Below are positions 33,647 through 41,251 of a DNA stretch of 64,000 nt, piece by piece. Each line of letters begins with the position of its first letter. Position 1 is the first letter of the stretch. Origin of the DNA: Halogranum gelatinilyticum (lineage in GTDB: Archaea > Halobacteriota > Halobacteria > Halobacteriales > Haloferacaceae); contig NZ_FNHL01000002.1 in the NCBI RefSeq assembly GCF_900103715.1, positions 682,001 to 746,000 on the forward strand, given 5' to 3'. The translations under genes and the position numbers were made by a program. Below the pieces are notes generated by a model. That model did not search any database and was not told the DNA's origin. It worked only from the letters and a program-made list of their open reading frames with translations.

Positions 33647-34408
33647 TCAGCCGAACGTCGCGGCGACGAGGTCGAACAGGTCGGCCAACTGGTCGTCGGT
33701 ATCCGCGAAGTGCGGTTCCCAGCCGTCGGGTGTGAGGTGGTCACTGACGGTGAACAGCGCGCCCGCCTCGATGTCGCGGGCTTGGGCGACGGCGAAGACG
33801 GCTGCGGCCTCCATATCGACCGTGAGGACGCCCGCGTCTCGATAGTGTTCGATTTCGAGTGCCGTCTCCCGGTAGAGTGCGTCCGTCGTCCACGTCGGCC
33901 CGACGTGGGCTGTCCGGCCGTCGGACTCGACTGCGTCGGTCAGTCGGTCGCGGACGGCCGGTGTCGCCCGCGCTTCTGCGTCGTCGGGAAGATAGTGGTA
34001 GGAGGTTCCCTCGTCGCGGATGGCCGCGTCGGCGACGACGGTTGCACCGACACGGACGTCCGGTTGGAGACTGCCGGACTCGCCGACGATGACGAACCGC
34101 CTCGTTCCCTGAGCGACGAGTCGTTCCATCACGGTGGCGGTCATCGGCGCGCCGATACCGAAGCCTTCGGCGACGGCGACACGGCCGCCAGTCTCGTCGA
34201 GTGCATGGAGGTTCCACGACGACCCGGCGTGCGGGAGCGTCGTCGTCTCGTGGGCCGTCCGAACGTGGTCGGCCAACGCGCGCTGATAGGAGAGAACGAC
34301 CGTCTCGGGTGCGGCGTCGAGGTTCCGTTTCCCCCTGTAGTCGGTGACAGTAGCTGGTGACGTGACAGAAGGGTGTTCGAGTTTCTCGGGGACGTTCGGA
34401 ACGGGCAT
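33647..34408 (-). CDS. udp: Nucleoside phosphorylase (uridine phosphorylase-like)
   Basis: This 253-residue enzyme is in the PNP/UDP family I, which cleaves nucleosides to base and ribose 1-phosphate. Visible motifs are GFGIGAPMTATVMERLVAQG near residue 78 (substrate loop), FVIVGESGSLQPDV near 105 (phosphate site) and LTVDMEAAAVFAVAQ near 205 (ribose-binding Met-Glu). The C-terminal SDHLTPDGW segment is less conserved. I chose ATG 34408, MPVPNVPEKL; a longer start lacks family support. With deoC and the PfkB kinase in this window it could feed nucleoside catabolism, but they are not in one operon. Exact base specificity is not fixed. Confidence 0.85.
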   Translation of the reverse strand: MPVPNVPEKLEHPSVTSPATVTDYRGKRNLDAAPETVVLSYQRALADHVRTAHETTTLPHAGSSWNLHALDETGGRVAVAEGFGIGAPMTATVMERLVAQGTRRFVIVGESGSLQPDVRVGATVVADAAIRDEGTSYHYLPDDAEARATPAVRDRLTDAVESDGRTAHVGPTWTTDALYRETALEIEHYRDAGVLTVDMEAAAVFAVAQARDIEAGALFTVSDHLTPDGWEPHFADTDDQLADLFDLVAATFG

Positions 34409-34551
34409 CGGTCGAGAGTTCGCAGGACGGCGAAAATAGCTTCGGTCGCCGTGTGGGTCCCTCACAAGGCTGGCCGGATGATGAGCGGGGACGCCCGGTT
34501 CCGCGTGGTGTTGGGACTGTGAGCGAACCGTCCCCGAACTGAGGAGTCGCG

Positions 34552-35619
34552 TTAGAACGCCTGCAGGTCTTCGAGGACGGCCTCGGCACTGCCGTCGGCG
34601 ATGACCTCACGCGCTTTTTCCAGGCCGGTTTCGAGGTCGTCGACGTCTTCGCGGGCGTAGATACGGAACGCCGCGTTGAGCGCGATGGCGTCGGCGAACT
34701 GGTCCTCGCGGTCGCCCGCAAGCACTTCTCTCGTGATCGCCGCCGAGTCGCCAGCGACGTCGTCAGGGTTCACTTCGAGGTCCTCGTTTTCGAAGTCCAT
34801 GCCGTAGTTCGGCGTCTCGATCTCGTAGTCGGTGAACTCGCTGTCCGTCCATTCCGCGACCTTGGTGTAGCCCGGCCGGATGTCGTCGTAGCCCTCCATG
34901 CCCTGGAACATGATGACGCGGTGGAGGTCGTGGTGCTCGGAGGCGGTGAAGGTGTCCGTGACCTTCTTCGCGAACGCGAGATGGTAGAACGAGCCGAGAT
35001 GGACGTCGGCGTTGGCGGGGTTCGCCAGCGTCTCGATAGTGTTGACGAAGGTGCGGACGCCCATCATGTCGCGGCGTTCCCAGAGGTCGTGGATGACGGG
35101 GTTGAACGCGGGCTGATAGTAGAAGCCGAAGCCAGTCTCGTCGACCATGTCGGCTGAGTCCGACGGCGTCAGTTCCGTGGCGATCCCGAGTTCGTCGAGG
35201 ACGTGCTTGTAGGAGTCCTGTTTCTGCGTCGGCACGCGGTCGCCGGAGTGGACGACGACCGGCGTGCCGGCCGCGGCGGCGACGATGCCCGCGGCCGCGC
35301 CGAGGATGGCCGTGTCACCCTTGCCGTCGTAGTTGGCACCGCAGTCGACGGGGTCGGCGTCGGGTTCGGCGTACTCGACGTGTTCGCACATCACGTCGGT
35401 GTAGGCGGCGAGCTCCTCGGCGTTGTTGTGCTTCCAGCGGTTGGCGAGCCAGAAGGCACCGAGCGTCGTCTGGTCGGGTTCGCCCGCGAGGATGCGGCGC
35501 ATCGCCTCCGTCGCCTGCTCGTGGGAGAGGTCTTCGGCGGATTTCGGGCCGGTCCCGCAGACTTCCGTCATCAGCCGCTTCAGGGGCCACTCTCCGAACT
35601 CGTCGCTCGTGTTAGACAT
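34552..35619 (-). CDS. TrpD-like phosphoribosyltransferase
   Basis: This 355-residue protein has the fold of anthranilate phosphoribosyltransferase: an N-terminal helical domain (LKRLMTEVCGTGPKSAEDLS) and a PRPP-binding domain. The normal GTGGD signature is replaced by DCGANYDGKGDTAILGAAAG near residue 95, and the usual KHGNR is replaced by VVHSGDRVPTQKQDSYKHV near 122. This marks a TrpD2/YbiB-like branch rather than tryptophan synthesis. The rest of the trp operon is absent. The substrate is unknown. It is divergent from ahbAB at 35792. Length is close to TrpD. Confidence 0.83.
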   Translation of the reverse strand: MSNTSDEFGEWPLKRLMTEVCGTGPKSAEDLSHEQATEAMRRILAGEPDQTTLGAFWLANRWKHNNAEELAAYTDVMCEHVEYAEPDADPVDCGANYDGKGDTAILGAAAGIVAAAAGTPVVVHSGDRVPTQKQDSYKHVLDELGIATELTPSDSADMVDETGFGFYYQPAFNPVIHDLWERRDMMGVRTFVNTIETLANPANADVHLGSFYHLAFAKKVTDTFTASEHHDLHRVIMFQGMEGYDDIRPGYTKVAEWTDSEFTDYEIETPNYGMDFENEDLEVNPDDVAGDSAAITREVLAGDREDQFADAIALNAAFRIYAREDVDDLETGLEKAREVIADGSAEAVLEDLQAF

Positions 35620-35791
35620 ACTCGGCCGTTGGGTTGGACGGCCCAAAAGCGTCCCGTTTGCGGGGGCGCGAGTCGTGTCGCGGCAGCGGGGAGAGCGACG
35701 GTCGGGTGGTATTTCGACAGCCGCAGGATGACATCGACAGCCTCGAACCGCGTCCGAAACAGGTACGTTCACCGACTCCTAAGCCCGGACA

Positions 35792-36835
35792 ATGAGCGCG
35801 TTGGACGACGACTGGCGAGCGGGTCTCGACGACGTGGACGCCACACTCATCGACGAGTACCAGAGCGGCTTCCCCGTCGTCGAACGGCCGTTCCAGGTCG
35901 TCGGCGAGGCGTTAGGTATCGACGAGGCGGAGGCGTTGGAACGCGTCCGTGAACTCCGCGAGCGGGGTATCTTCCGGCGGTTCGGCGCGGTGTTGAACCC
36001 GCCGGTCATCGGCAGTTCGACGCTCGCGGCGGTGCAGGCACCCGAGGACCGCTTCGAGGAGGTCACCGAGATCATCAACGGCTACCGGCAGGTCAACCAC
36101 AACTACCGCCGCGAGCACGAGTGGAACATGTGGTTCGTCGTCACCGCCGGGTCCCGAGAGACGCGCGACCGCATCCTCGACGAAATCGAGGAACGGACGG
36201 GCTGTGCGGTGCTCGACCTCCCGATGCTGACGGACTACTACATCGACCTTGAGTTCCCCGTCGTCAACCAAGACCGGTTCGCCCGCGAGAGCCTGAGCCA
36301 CACCGAGGTCAGCGCGACGCGCATCAGCGAGGACGCGAAGGGCAACCTCTCGGAGCTGGAGGCCGCGCTGCTCGTCGAGATACAGGACGGCTTCCCGCTG
36401 TCGGCGACACCCTACAGCGACGTCGCCGACGCCATCGGTGCCGAGGTCGACGAGGTGCTCGCGGCCGTCGAACGGCTGCTCGCCGACGGCTGTATCAAGC
36501 GGATCGGCTGCGTCGTCAACCACGTCGTCACCGGCTTCCAGAACAACTGCATGGTCGTCTGGAACGTCCCGGACGACGAACTCGACGAGCGCGGCATCGA
36601 GGTCGGCCAACTGCCCTACGTGACGCTCTGTTATCACCGGCCGCGTCGGCCCGACCAGGACTGGGAGTACAACCTCTTCACGATGATTCACGGCCGGGAG
36701 GCCGACGCCGTCGACGAGAAGATCGACGAGTTGGCCGCCGACTACCTCCCCTTCGAGCACGAGCGGCTCTACTCGACGGAGACGCTGAAACAGACCGGCG
36801 CGCAGTACGAGGAACTCGTCGCGAGCGACGAGTAG
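35792..36835 (+). CDS. ahbAB: Fused siroheme decarboxylase AhbA-AhbB
   Basis: This 347-residue protein has two tandem Lrp/AsnC-like halves. AhbA and AhbB together remove acetate carboxyls from siroheme to give didecarboxysiroheme in the alternative heme pathway. Each half has a winged helix then an AsnC-type alpha/beta domain. Half one contains FRRFGAVLNPPVIG and HNYRREHEWNMWFVVTAG (near residue 106), half two IKRIGCVVNHVVTGF and VTLCYHRPRRPDQDWEYNLFTM near 270. The fusion is known in haloarchaea. The three-Cys ferredoxin gene follows 50 bp later, a plausible electron donor for downstream radical-SAM steps (AhbC/AhbD, absent here). A gene-regulator annotation would be wrong. Confidence 0.92.
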   Translation: MSALDDDWRAGLDDVDATLIDEYQSGFPVVERPFQVVGEALGIDEAEALERVRELRERGIFRRFGAVLNPPVIGSSTLAAVQAPEDRFEEVTEIINGYRQVNHNYRREHEWNMWFVVTAGSRETRDRILDEIEERTGCAVLDLPMLTDYYIDLEFPVVNQDRFARESLSHTEVSATRISEDAKGNLSELEAALLVEIQDGFPLSATPYSDVADAIGAEVDEVLAAVERLLADGCIKRIGCVVNHVVTGFQNNCMVVWNVPDDELDERGIEVGQLPYVTLCYHRPRRPDQDWEYNLFTMIHGREADAVDEKIDELAADYLPFEHERLYSTETLKQTGAQYEELVASDE

Positions 36836-36885
36836 CCCTCGCCGAGACCGACAGACGAAAGTTCTCGCGCGTCCGAGCACCGACA

Positions 36886-37224
36886 ATGAGCGACGACGGC
36901 GTCAAGAAACCGAGCGACTTCGGCTCCGCGGACGCCCCGCCGGTCGAGGAGAAGCCGTACAAGATCATCTTCGAGGCGAACAAATGCTTCGGCGCGGGCA
37001 AGTGCGCCGAGGTCGCCGACAACTGGGAGATGGACCTCGCGAGCGGCCTCGCAAAGCCCAAGAGCTACTTCTTCGGCGAAGACGAGTTGGAGGAGAACAT
37101 CCGCGCCGCCGAGGTCTGCCCGGCGAAGAAGGACCGCGGCGTCATTCACGTCATCGACCGCCGAACCGACACGGAGATCGCGCCGGATCCCCACGGTGAC
37201 GGCACGCTGAGCGTCGACTGGTAG
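36886..37224 (+). CDS. Ferredoxin with three-Cys cluster motif
   Basis: This 112-residue ferredoxin-like protein has the cluster ligands in NKCFGAGKCAEVAD (two Cys near residues 36 and 42) and EVCPAKKDRG (Cys near 80). The four-Cys pattern is reduced to three, so a [3Fe-4S] cluster is likely, as in P450-partner ferredoxins; a [4Fe-4S] cluster with a non-Cys ligand is possible. It has an acidic N-terminal extension (KKPSDFGSADAPPVEEKP). It follows ahbAB by 50 bp on the same strand, so heme synthesis is the likely client. Terminal residues GTLSVDW are hydrophobic. Confidence 0.85.
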   Translation: MSDDGVKKPSDFGSADAPPVEEKPYKIIFEANKCFGAGKCAEVADNWEMDLASGLAKPKSYFFGEDELEENIRAAEVCPAKKDRGVIHVIDRRTDTEIAPDPHGDGTLSVDW

Positions 37225-37274
37225 CCCGGTACCGAAAGTCCCTTCATTCGGTGCGGGGAACGGTCGATTGCAGC

Positions 37275-37359
37275 GCGAGGGTGGCTGAGCTAGGCCAAAA
37301 GCGGCGGGCTTAAGACCCGCTTCCGTAGGGATTCGAGGGTTCAAATCCCTTCCCTCGCA
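37275..37359 (+). tRNA. tRNA-Leu (anticodon UAA)
   Basis: The 85-base gene folds with acceptor GCGAGGG (37275-37281) pairing CCCTCGC (37352-37358) and discriminator A at 37359. The anticodon stem GCGGG/CCCGC surrounds loop CTTAAGA, so the anticodon is TAA (37311-37313). A long variable arm and a T-arm (37335-37351, loop TTCAAAT) complete a class II tRNA. No intron and no encoded CCA. The 3' end is repeated downstream at 37442-37462. Confidence 0.97.
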
Positions 37360-37400
37360 CTTCTCCGACGAACGACAGTGAGGAGTGAGAAGTGCAGACT

Positions 37401-37413
37401 GAAGGGATTTGAA
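37401..37413 (-). repeat. Inverted 13-bp copy of tRNA-Leu T-arm
   Basis: GAAGGGATTTGAA is the exact reverse complement of tRNA bases 37340-37352. It is 42 bp after the tRNA and can pair with either the tRNA end or the direct copy at 37444-37456. Confidence 0.85.
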
Positions 37414-37441
37414 GCAGGGAGCGACTGGAAGGAGCGACCGT

Positions 37442-37462
37442 GGTTCAAATCCCGTCCCTCGC
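37442..37462 (+). repeat. Near-copy of the tRNA-Leu 3' end (att-like)
   Basis: Bases 37442-37462 match tRNA bases 37338-37358 at 20 of 21 positions (GGTTCAAATCCC, then G for T, then TCCCTCGC). This is the part of a tRNA gene normally duplicated when a tRNA-targeting integrase inserts. No integrase lies between the two copies, so it is a scar or a tRNA fragment. Confidence 0.8.
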
Positions 37463-37727
37463 GGTTCGACGAAGACCGCCCGTCCAGAGACGCCATCCGG
37501 TAGTCTCCGACAACGACGCGTCACGAAAACTTGACTTCGTCGTCGAAAGGAGGAGGGTCCATACGGAGCTCATCCATCCCTCCTGCCCACGCCCACCGGA
37601 TGGTAGGCATGAGCAATGGTTTTCTGTCGTCGCAAAAGCGTTACGAACTATCGAGTGTCACGGTGACGACACGGGCGGTGGAAGCCTGTCCATTACTTAG
37701 CCCGTAGTCGGCGAACTCCGTGGCAGC

Positions 37728-37892
37728 ATGAACGGACGTTCGAGCGAGTCCCCACCGTCGACGACAGCGCGTGAGTTGATCAGATTCGAGTGTGTCGCCT
37801 GCGCTGTCAGCGTCTCGTGGCCTGCCGACGCAGACCGCGAACCGACCTGTCTGCGGTGTCGGGTGCAGATGTGTCGCGTCGGCGGCGCGTGA
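37728..37892 (+). CDS. Small zinc-ribbon protein, 54 residues
   Basis: This short ORF (ATG to TGA) encodes a 54-residue protein with FECVACAVSVSWPAD and TCLRCRVQMCRVGGA: two CxxC pairs 20 residues apart, a classic single zinc ribbon, plus a fifth Cys. Many short haloarchaeal proteins have this design. A TATA-like CATTACTTAG lies 30-40 bp upstream. It is followed 64 bp later by a small membrane protein on the same strand. Function unknown; no homologue is recognised. Confidence 0.6.
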   Translation: MNGRSSESPPSTTARELIRFECVACAVSVSWPADADREPTCLRCRVQMCRVGGA

Positions 37893-37956
37893 GCGGTGTC
37901 AGAGACGAGGGCCAGTCGTGACGCTGCCACAAGCTACACAAGGCAGGCGTAATTAG

Positions 37957-38169
37957 ATGTCATTAGCCAGAATGACGACACCGCTTCCGGCAGTACCGAC
38001 TCGGTTCGATCTGATTCTCTTCGTCATCGGAGCGACGCTTGTCGGGGGTGTCGTGGCCGGGGTTGTCTCGACGATTCCGATCTATCTGTCCAGCGGGCTG
38101 AGTTCGCTCGTTGCTTCGGTCGCGCTGTTCGACGGACTGGTTCGCCATCCGCCGACCAGCACTGAGTGA
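37957..38169 (+). CDS. Small two-helix membrane protein
   Basis: This 70-residue protein has two hydrophobic helices (about residues 19-42, FDLILFVIGATLVGGVVAGV, and 44-62). A second ATG at 37972 (MTTPLPAVPTRFD) is an equally good start. The motif PTRFDLILFVI followed by two helices resembles small conserved haloarchaeal membrane proteins that I cannot name. It stands between the zinc-ribbon gene and a non-coding region. Confidence 0.65.
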   Translation: MSLARMTTPLPAVPTRFDLILFVIGATLVGGVVAGVVSTIPIYLSSGLSSLVASVALFDGLVRHPPTSTE

Positions 38170-38475
38170 GCGGCACCACCGCTCTTCGGTATCGTGCTCG
38201 ATAGAGAGACAGCACCGTCGCTCTCGGATATTGAGTGCGGAAAGGGATGGGCAGATGCGTCGGAAAGAGAGTCGGCATCTGCCGCCCTGAATTGGTCCCC
38301 GCTGACGCTTCGGCCCTCCAAAGCGAAGCGTCGATTACTGACAGACGCCAAGGATACTTAAGAATGCCGTCAGCGGCAGCGTTCGTCATCGTCGGCGAGT
38401 CGGCCGCGCGGCTGTGTCGCCGACGCGACGCTCTGCGGTCGGGTCGAGAGAACTGGCAGCCGGGCGACAGTCGGA
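38170..38475. other. Non-coding stretch
   Basis: These 306 bp contain a near-palindrome GACGCTTCGGCCCTCCAAAG / GCGAAGCGTC (38303-38334) and a TATA-like GATACTTAAG near 38352. An open frame from 38364 is basic and Arg-rich and looks spurious. I see no gene; a small RNA is possible. Confidence 0.45.
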
Positions 38476-38760
38476 TTACGCCGTGTAGCGTCGGACCGCT
38501 TTCGCGAACTGCGGATGGAGAACGGGGTTGTCCTCGTCGTTCCGCGAGAGGAGCGTCCCGCCGTGTACCTTGTCTTCGAGCGTGCCGAGACGCTTCGTGA
38601 CGGTTCGGTCGGTGTAGCCGGTCGCCTCGACCAGTTCGTCGATGGTGAGCGGGCCGTCGGCGTCGGCGAGTGCGGTCAGGATCTCCCACTCTGACTGGAT
38701 CAGGCGATCGTTGAGGAGTTCGACCAGTCGGTCGACACTGCTCTCTGTAGACTGTGACAT
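38476..38760 (-). CDS. Small winged-helix regulator
   Basis: This 94-residue single-domain winged helix-turn-helix protein has LIQSEWEILTALADADGPLT as the first helices, then IDELVEATGYTDRTVTKRLGTLED as the HTH (near residues 38-62) and a short wing with GGTLLSRNDEDNPVLHPQF. The size and fold resemble haloarchaeal MarR/ArsR-like regulators. It is divergent from the DUF5813-like gene at 38894. No sensor domain is present, so regulation must come from dimerisation or a ligand in the small pocket. Target unknown. Confidence 0.8.
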   Translation of the reverse strand: MSQSTESSVDRLVELLNDRLIQSEWEILTALADADGPLTIDELVEATGYTDRTVTKRLGTLEDKVHGGTLLSRNDEDNPVLHPQFAKAVRRYTA

Positions 38761-38893
38761 GGTTCCGAAAAGTACGGACGGCGATAAATGCGTTCCGTGT
38801 CCGGGACGTCACCTCTCGCATCCGCGTCGCCAGCGAGTGGGACGTCCGACCGAACACAACGTGCTTTTGCCGTCCGAAGCCCTCACTTCGCAC

Positions 38894-39394
38894 ATGTCCG
38901 AGCTACCCGACCGCGTCCGTCGCGCCTTCCGCGACCACAACGCGTTCGAGGAGACCGAACCGGGACGGTACGAGTCGGTCGTGACGGCGTTCGACGGCGT
39001 CGTCGACGTCCGACCCGGCGAGAGCGGAGACGTCGAGTACCACGTCACGGTTCGCGTCCCGATGTTGAACGGCGTGACCGAAGACCACGTCGCCGAAATC
39101 GTCGAAGAGGGCTGGTACGAGACCTTCGCGCTCCGCGTCGAGGACATCGGCGGCCTCACCGCCGGAGGACACGACCTCGACCCCGATGTCGAACGCGAGG
39201 GGACCGAGGCAGTCGTCCGCGTCTCGTTCGCCGACATCAACGAACGTCGCGGCGTCGACGACGCGGGTGCGGTCGTCGACTACGTCGAAGGCACCTACGT
39301 CCAGGGAATCATCCCCGGCTACGAGTATACCTCGCCCGTGACGTCGCTCATCGACGCCGCCCGTCAGTCCGGCGGCAGCCAGTCGGGACTGTAA
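38894..39394 (+). CDS. Conserved haloarchaeal protein (DUF5813-like)
   Basis: This 166-residue soluble protein has MSELPDRVRRAFRDHNAFEE, then an alpha/beta region (YHVTVRVPMLNGVTEDHVAEIV, WYETFALRVEDIG) and VEGTYVQGIIPGYEYTSPV near 140. This pattern fits the haloarchaeal DUF5813 family, whose function is unknown. I used ATG 38894, which begins directly at the conserved region. No metal site or membrane segment. The convergent neighbour is the Lrp-type gene at 39465. Confidence 0.8.
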   Translation: MSELPDRVRRAFRDHNAFEETEPGRYESVVTAFDGVVDVRPGESGDVEYHVTVRVPMLNGVTEDHVAEIVEEGWYETFALRVEDIGGLTAGGHDLDPDVEREGTEAVVRVSFADINERRGVDDAGAVVDYVEGTYVQGIIPGYEYTSPVTSLIDAARQSGGSQSGL

Positions 39395-39464
39395 GACCGA
39401 GCAGCTCCGAAAATCAGTGCCGTCGACGGCGCGAAACGGGTCTCTCGCTCGTCCGTTCCCGTGT

Positions 39465-39695
39465 TCAGTCCATCGAGATGTAGGTCTGGGTGTCCTCGAC
39501 GCCGTCGATGGCCTGGATGTGGTCGGCGACGATGTTCTTCACCTGAGCCGGCGTGTCGACGTTGACCTTCACGATGAAGTCGACGTCGCCCGCGACGATG
39601 TGTGCGGAGTCGACACCCTCAATCTCTTCCATCTCGGCTTTCAGCCGGTCGGCCTCGCCGGTGTTGGCCTTGACCATGATGTATGCGGTCACCAT
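39465..39695 (-). CDS. Stand-alone Lrp/AsnC ligand-binding (RAM) domain
   Basis: This 76-residue protein is the RAM domain alone (start MVTAYIMVKANTGEADRLKA, ending DTQTYISMD), lacking the helix-turn-helix of Lrp/AsnC regulators. Such proteins form ring-like oligomers and bind amino acids. It overlaps the TrkA-like gene upstream by one base (TGATG), so the two are translationally coupled. The motif HIVAGDVDFIVKVNVDTPAQ is typical. A role as a ligand sensor for the TrkA-like protein is inference. Confidence 0.88.
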   Translation of the reverse strand: MVTAYIMVKANTGEADRLKAEMEEIEGVDSAHIVAGDVDFIVKVNVDTPAQVKNIVADHIQAIDGVEDTQTYISMD

Positions 39696-40384
39696 CAGTG
39701 TCCACCCTCCATTGCGACCGCGGCGGACTCGTCGCCGACGAGCAGTTGCCGGACCTCCTCTAAGACGGAGAAGTCCGCGAGGACGGCGACGCGGTCACCC
39801 GTCTCCAGGGAGTCGTCGGGGAGGGGAATCCCCATCGAGTCGCCGTCTTTGCCGAACGCGAGGACGCGTGCCTGTGCGGGGAGCGCGACTTCGCTGATGG
39901 TGTAGCCGTTCATCGGAGACTCGTCGGTGATGGTGAAGAGGACGACCTGGAGATGTTGGGCGATGTCGGCGATTGCTCTGACGGAACCGCCAAGGAGTGC
40001 GTTCTTCGCGCCGATGGCACCGAGCCGTTCGGGATAGACGATCTCGTCGACCTCGTCGGCGTACTTCTGGTAGATCTCCTCGCGGTAGTCCTCGTCGATG
40101 CGCATCACGGTCCGACAGTCGTGGTGCTTGGCGATCATGCACGCCGCGAAGTTGACGTTCAAGTCGGCCGTCAGCGCGCCGACCGCGTCGGCTTCGTCGA
40201 CGCCAGCCTCCTCTAAGAGCGCTTCGTGGGCGCCGTCGCCTTGGAAGACCTCGAAGCCCGCCGTCCGCGCCCGTTCGGCGATATCCGTGTCCAACTCGAT
40301 GAGCGTTACCTCGTGGCCTTCCTCACGTAAGACACGTGCCGTGCGGAGGCCAACCCGTCCTGCACCTATGATAACGAACCGCAT
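39695..40384 (-). CDS. TrkA-like potassium regulatory protein
   Basis: This 229-residue protein has an RCK-N Rossmann domain (MRFVIIGAGRVGLRTARVL with GxGxxG, then a GDGAHEALLEEAGVDEADAV segment near 58) and an RCK-C domain (about 140-225, GYTISEVALPAQARVLAFGK, TGDRVAVLADFSVLEEVRQL). Such proteins gate K+ uptake systems by NAD(H) or ATP binding. A transporter subunit is not adjacent. It shares a one-base overlap with the RAM-domain gene, and a second RAM gene lies divergently 107 bp away. This association with amino-acid-sensor domains is unusual for classic Trk systems. Confidence 0.92.
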   Translation of the reverse strand: MRFVIIGAGRVGLRTARVLREEGHEVTLIELDTDIAERARTAGFEVFQGDGAHEALLEEAGVDEADAVGALTADLNVNFAACMIAKHHDCRTVMRIDEDYREEIYQKYADEVDEIVYPERLGAIGAKNALLGGSVRAIADIAQHLQVVLFTITDESPMNGYTISEVALPAQARVLAFGKDGDSMGIPLPDDSLETGDRVAVLADFSVLEEVRQLLVGDESAAVAMEGGH

Positions 40385-40491
40385 GGCACACCGTACGACA
40401 GCGGACATGAATAACCTTGCCCCGGTGAGGGGTTCACCGGAGTCCGAAACCGGAGTAAGGCTTTTGCCATGTGGGTCACTATCACACCCGT

Positions 40492-40725
40492 ATGGTTCAC
40501 GCGTTTATCATGGTGAAGACGGCCGCTGGCGAGTCCGAGGGACTGCTCGACTCGATCCGCGGACTCGGCGAGATCGCGGAGGCACACATCGTTGCCGGTA
40601 ACTGGGACATCATCGCCGAACTCGACACCGAGGAGGTCTACGACGTACTCAAGACCTCCTCCAGCGAGATTCAGGGACTCAAAGGCGTCAACGACGCGAA
40701 GACCTACATCTCTCTGGACGACTGA
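40492..40725 (+). CDS. Stand-alone Lrp/AsnC ligand-binding (RAM) domain
   Basis: This 77-residue RAM-type protein (MVHAFIMVKTAAGESEGLLD, ending NDAKTYISLDD) resembles the gene at 39465 but is more divergent in the middle (HIVAGNWDIIAELDTEEVYD). It has no DNA-binding helix. It is divergent from the TrkA-like gene, with 107 bp between starts. The earlier in-frame ATG at 40471 would extend it into the promoter region, so I take 40492. Confidence 0.88.
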   Translation: MVHAFIMVKTAAGESEGLLDSIRGLGEIAEAHIVAGNWDIIAELDTEEVYDVLKTSSSEIQGLKGVNDAKTYISLDD

Positions 40726-40777
40726 GAACGAGAACGACCAGACGGCTTTTTGTGAGCGTAGAGTGACGTATCGAACG

Positions 40778-41203
40778 ATGCCCTCCCCACGGTCGTCACC
40801 GCCAGAGACGTCGGCGGCGTCACCCGACACGCCGTCGCCGAACACGCCCGGACAGTCGTCGGTGAGGCTCGAACTCCTGTTCTACCTCGGGGGACTGGTC
40901 CTCCTCGGAGCGCTCACGCCACACCTCCTCGGGGACTCGTCCCCATTCACCGTGGCCGGTCTCCTCGCGTTCGGTCTCGGGTCGGCGGCGGGCGTCGTCG
41001 GGATGTGGGCCGACGGACTCAACAATGTCAGAGGGCGGGCGACACCGACAGGGAAGCAGATTGCACTCGTCTTCGGTCTCTGTGTGCTGGGACAGGGGTT
41101 GCTTCAGCTGGTTCCCGGCGGCGTGTTGGCCGCGAGCATCGGATTCATCGGGTCGCTCGCGACGGTGCGGATGGTACAGGTCGCGACCGGCCAGTATCCC
41201 TGA
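40778..41203 (+). CDS. Membrane protein, unknown
   Basis: This 141-residue protein has a Pro/Ser-rich soluble N-terminus (residues 1-28) and four hydrophobic stretches (about 31-48, 58-76, 92-112, 115-133), with LELLFYLGGLVLLGALTP first. I do not recognise a family. A TATA-like CTTTTTGTG lies about 30 bp ahead of the ATG at 40778. It follows the RAM gene by 52 bp. The N-terminal Ser/Pro stretch may be a linker or low-complexity tail. Confidence 0.7.
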   Translation: MPSPRSSPPETSAASPDTPSPNTPGQSSVRLELLFYLGGLVLLGALTPHLLGDSSPFTVAGLLAFGLGSAAGVVGMWADGLNNVRGRATPTGKQIALVFGLCVLGQGLLQLVPGGVLAASIGFIGSLATVRMVQVATGQYP

Positions 41204-41251
41204 GACAAGAGAACTTCGTTCGGGGCGACTGTTCTCGACGACTATCGGCCG

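Larger units (their letters stand above)
37360..37727. other. Region downstream of tRNA-Leu, no supported gene
   Basis: Besides the inverted and direct tRNA copies (37401-37462), nothing clear is seen up to 37727. Short open frames here have no family support. CATTACTTAG near 37690 may be the promoter of the small gene at 37728. Confidence 0.5.

Noticed and set aside
38235-38600. Plus-strand frame near the winged-helix regulator
   Set aside because: Basic, Arg-rich and overlapping the real regulator gene on the other strand.
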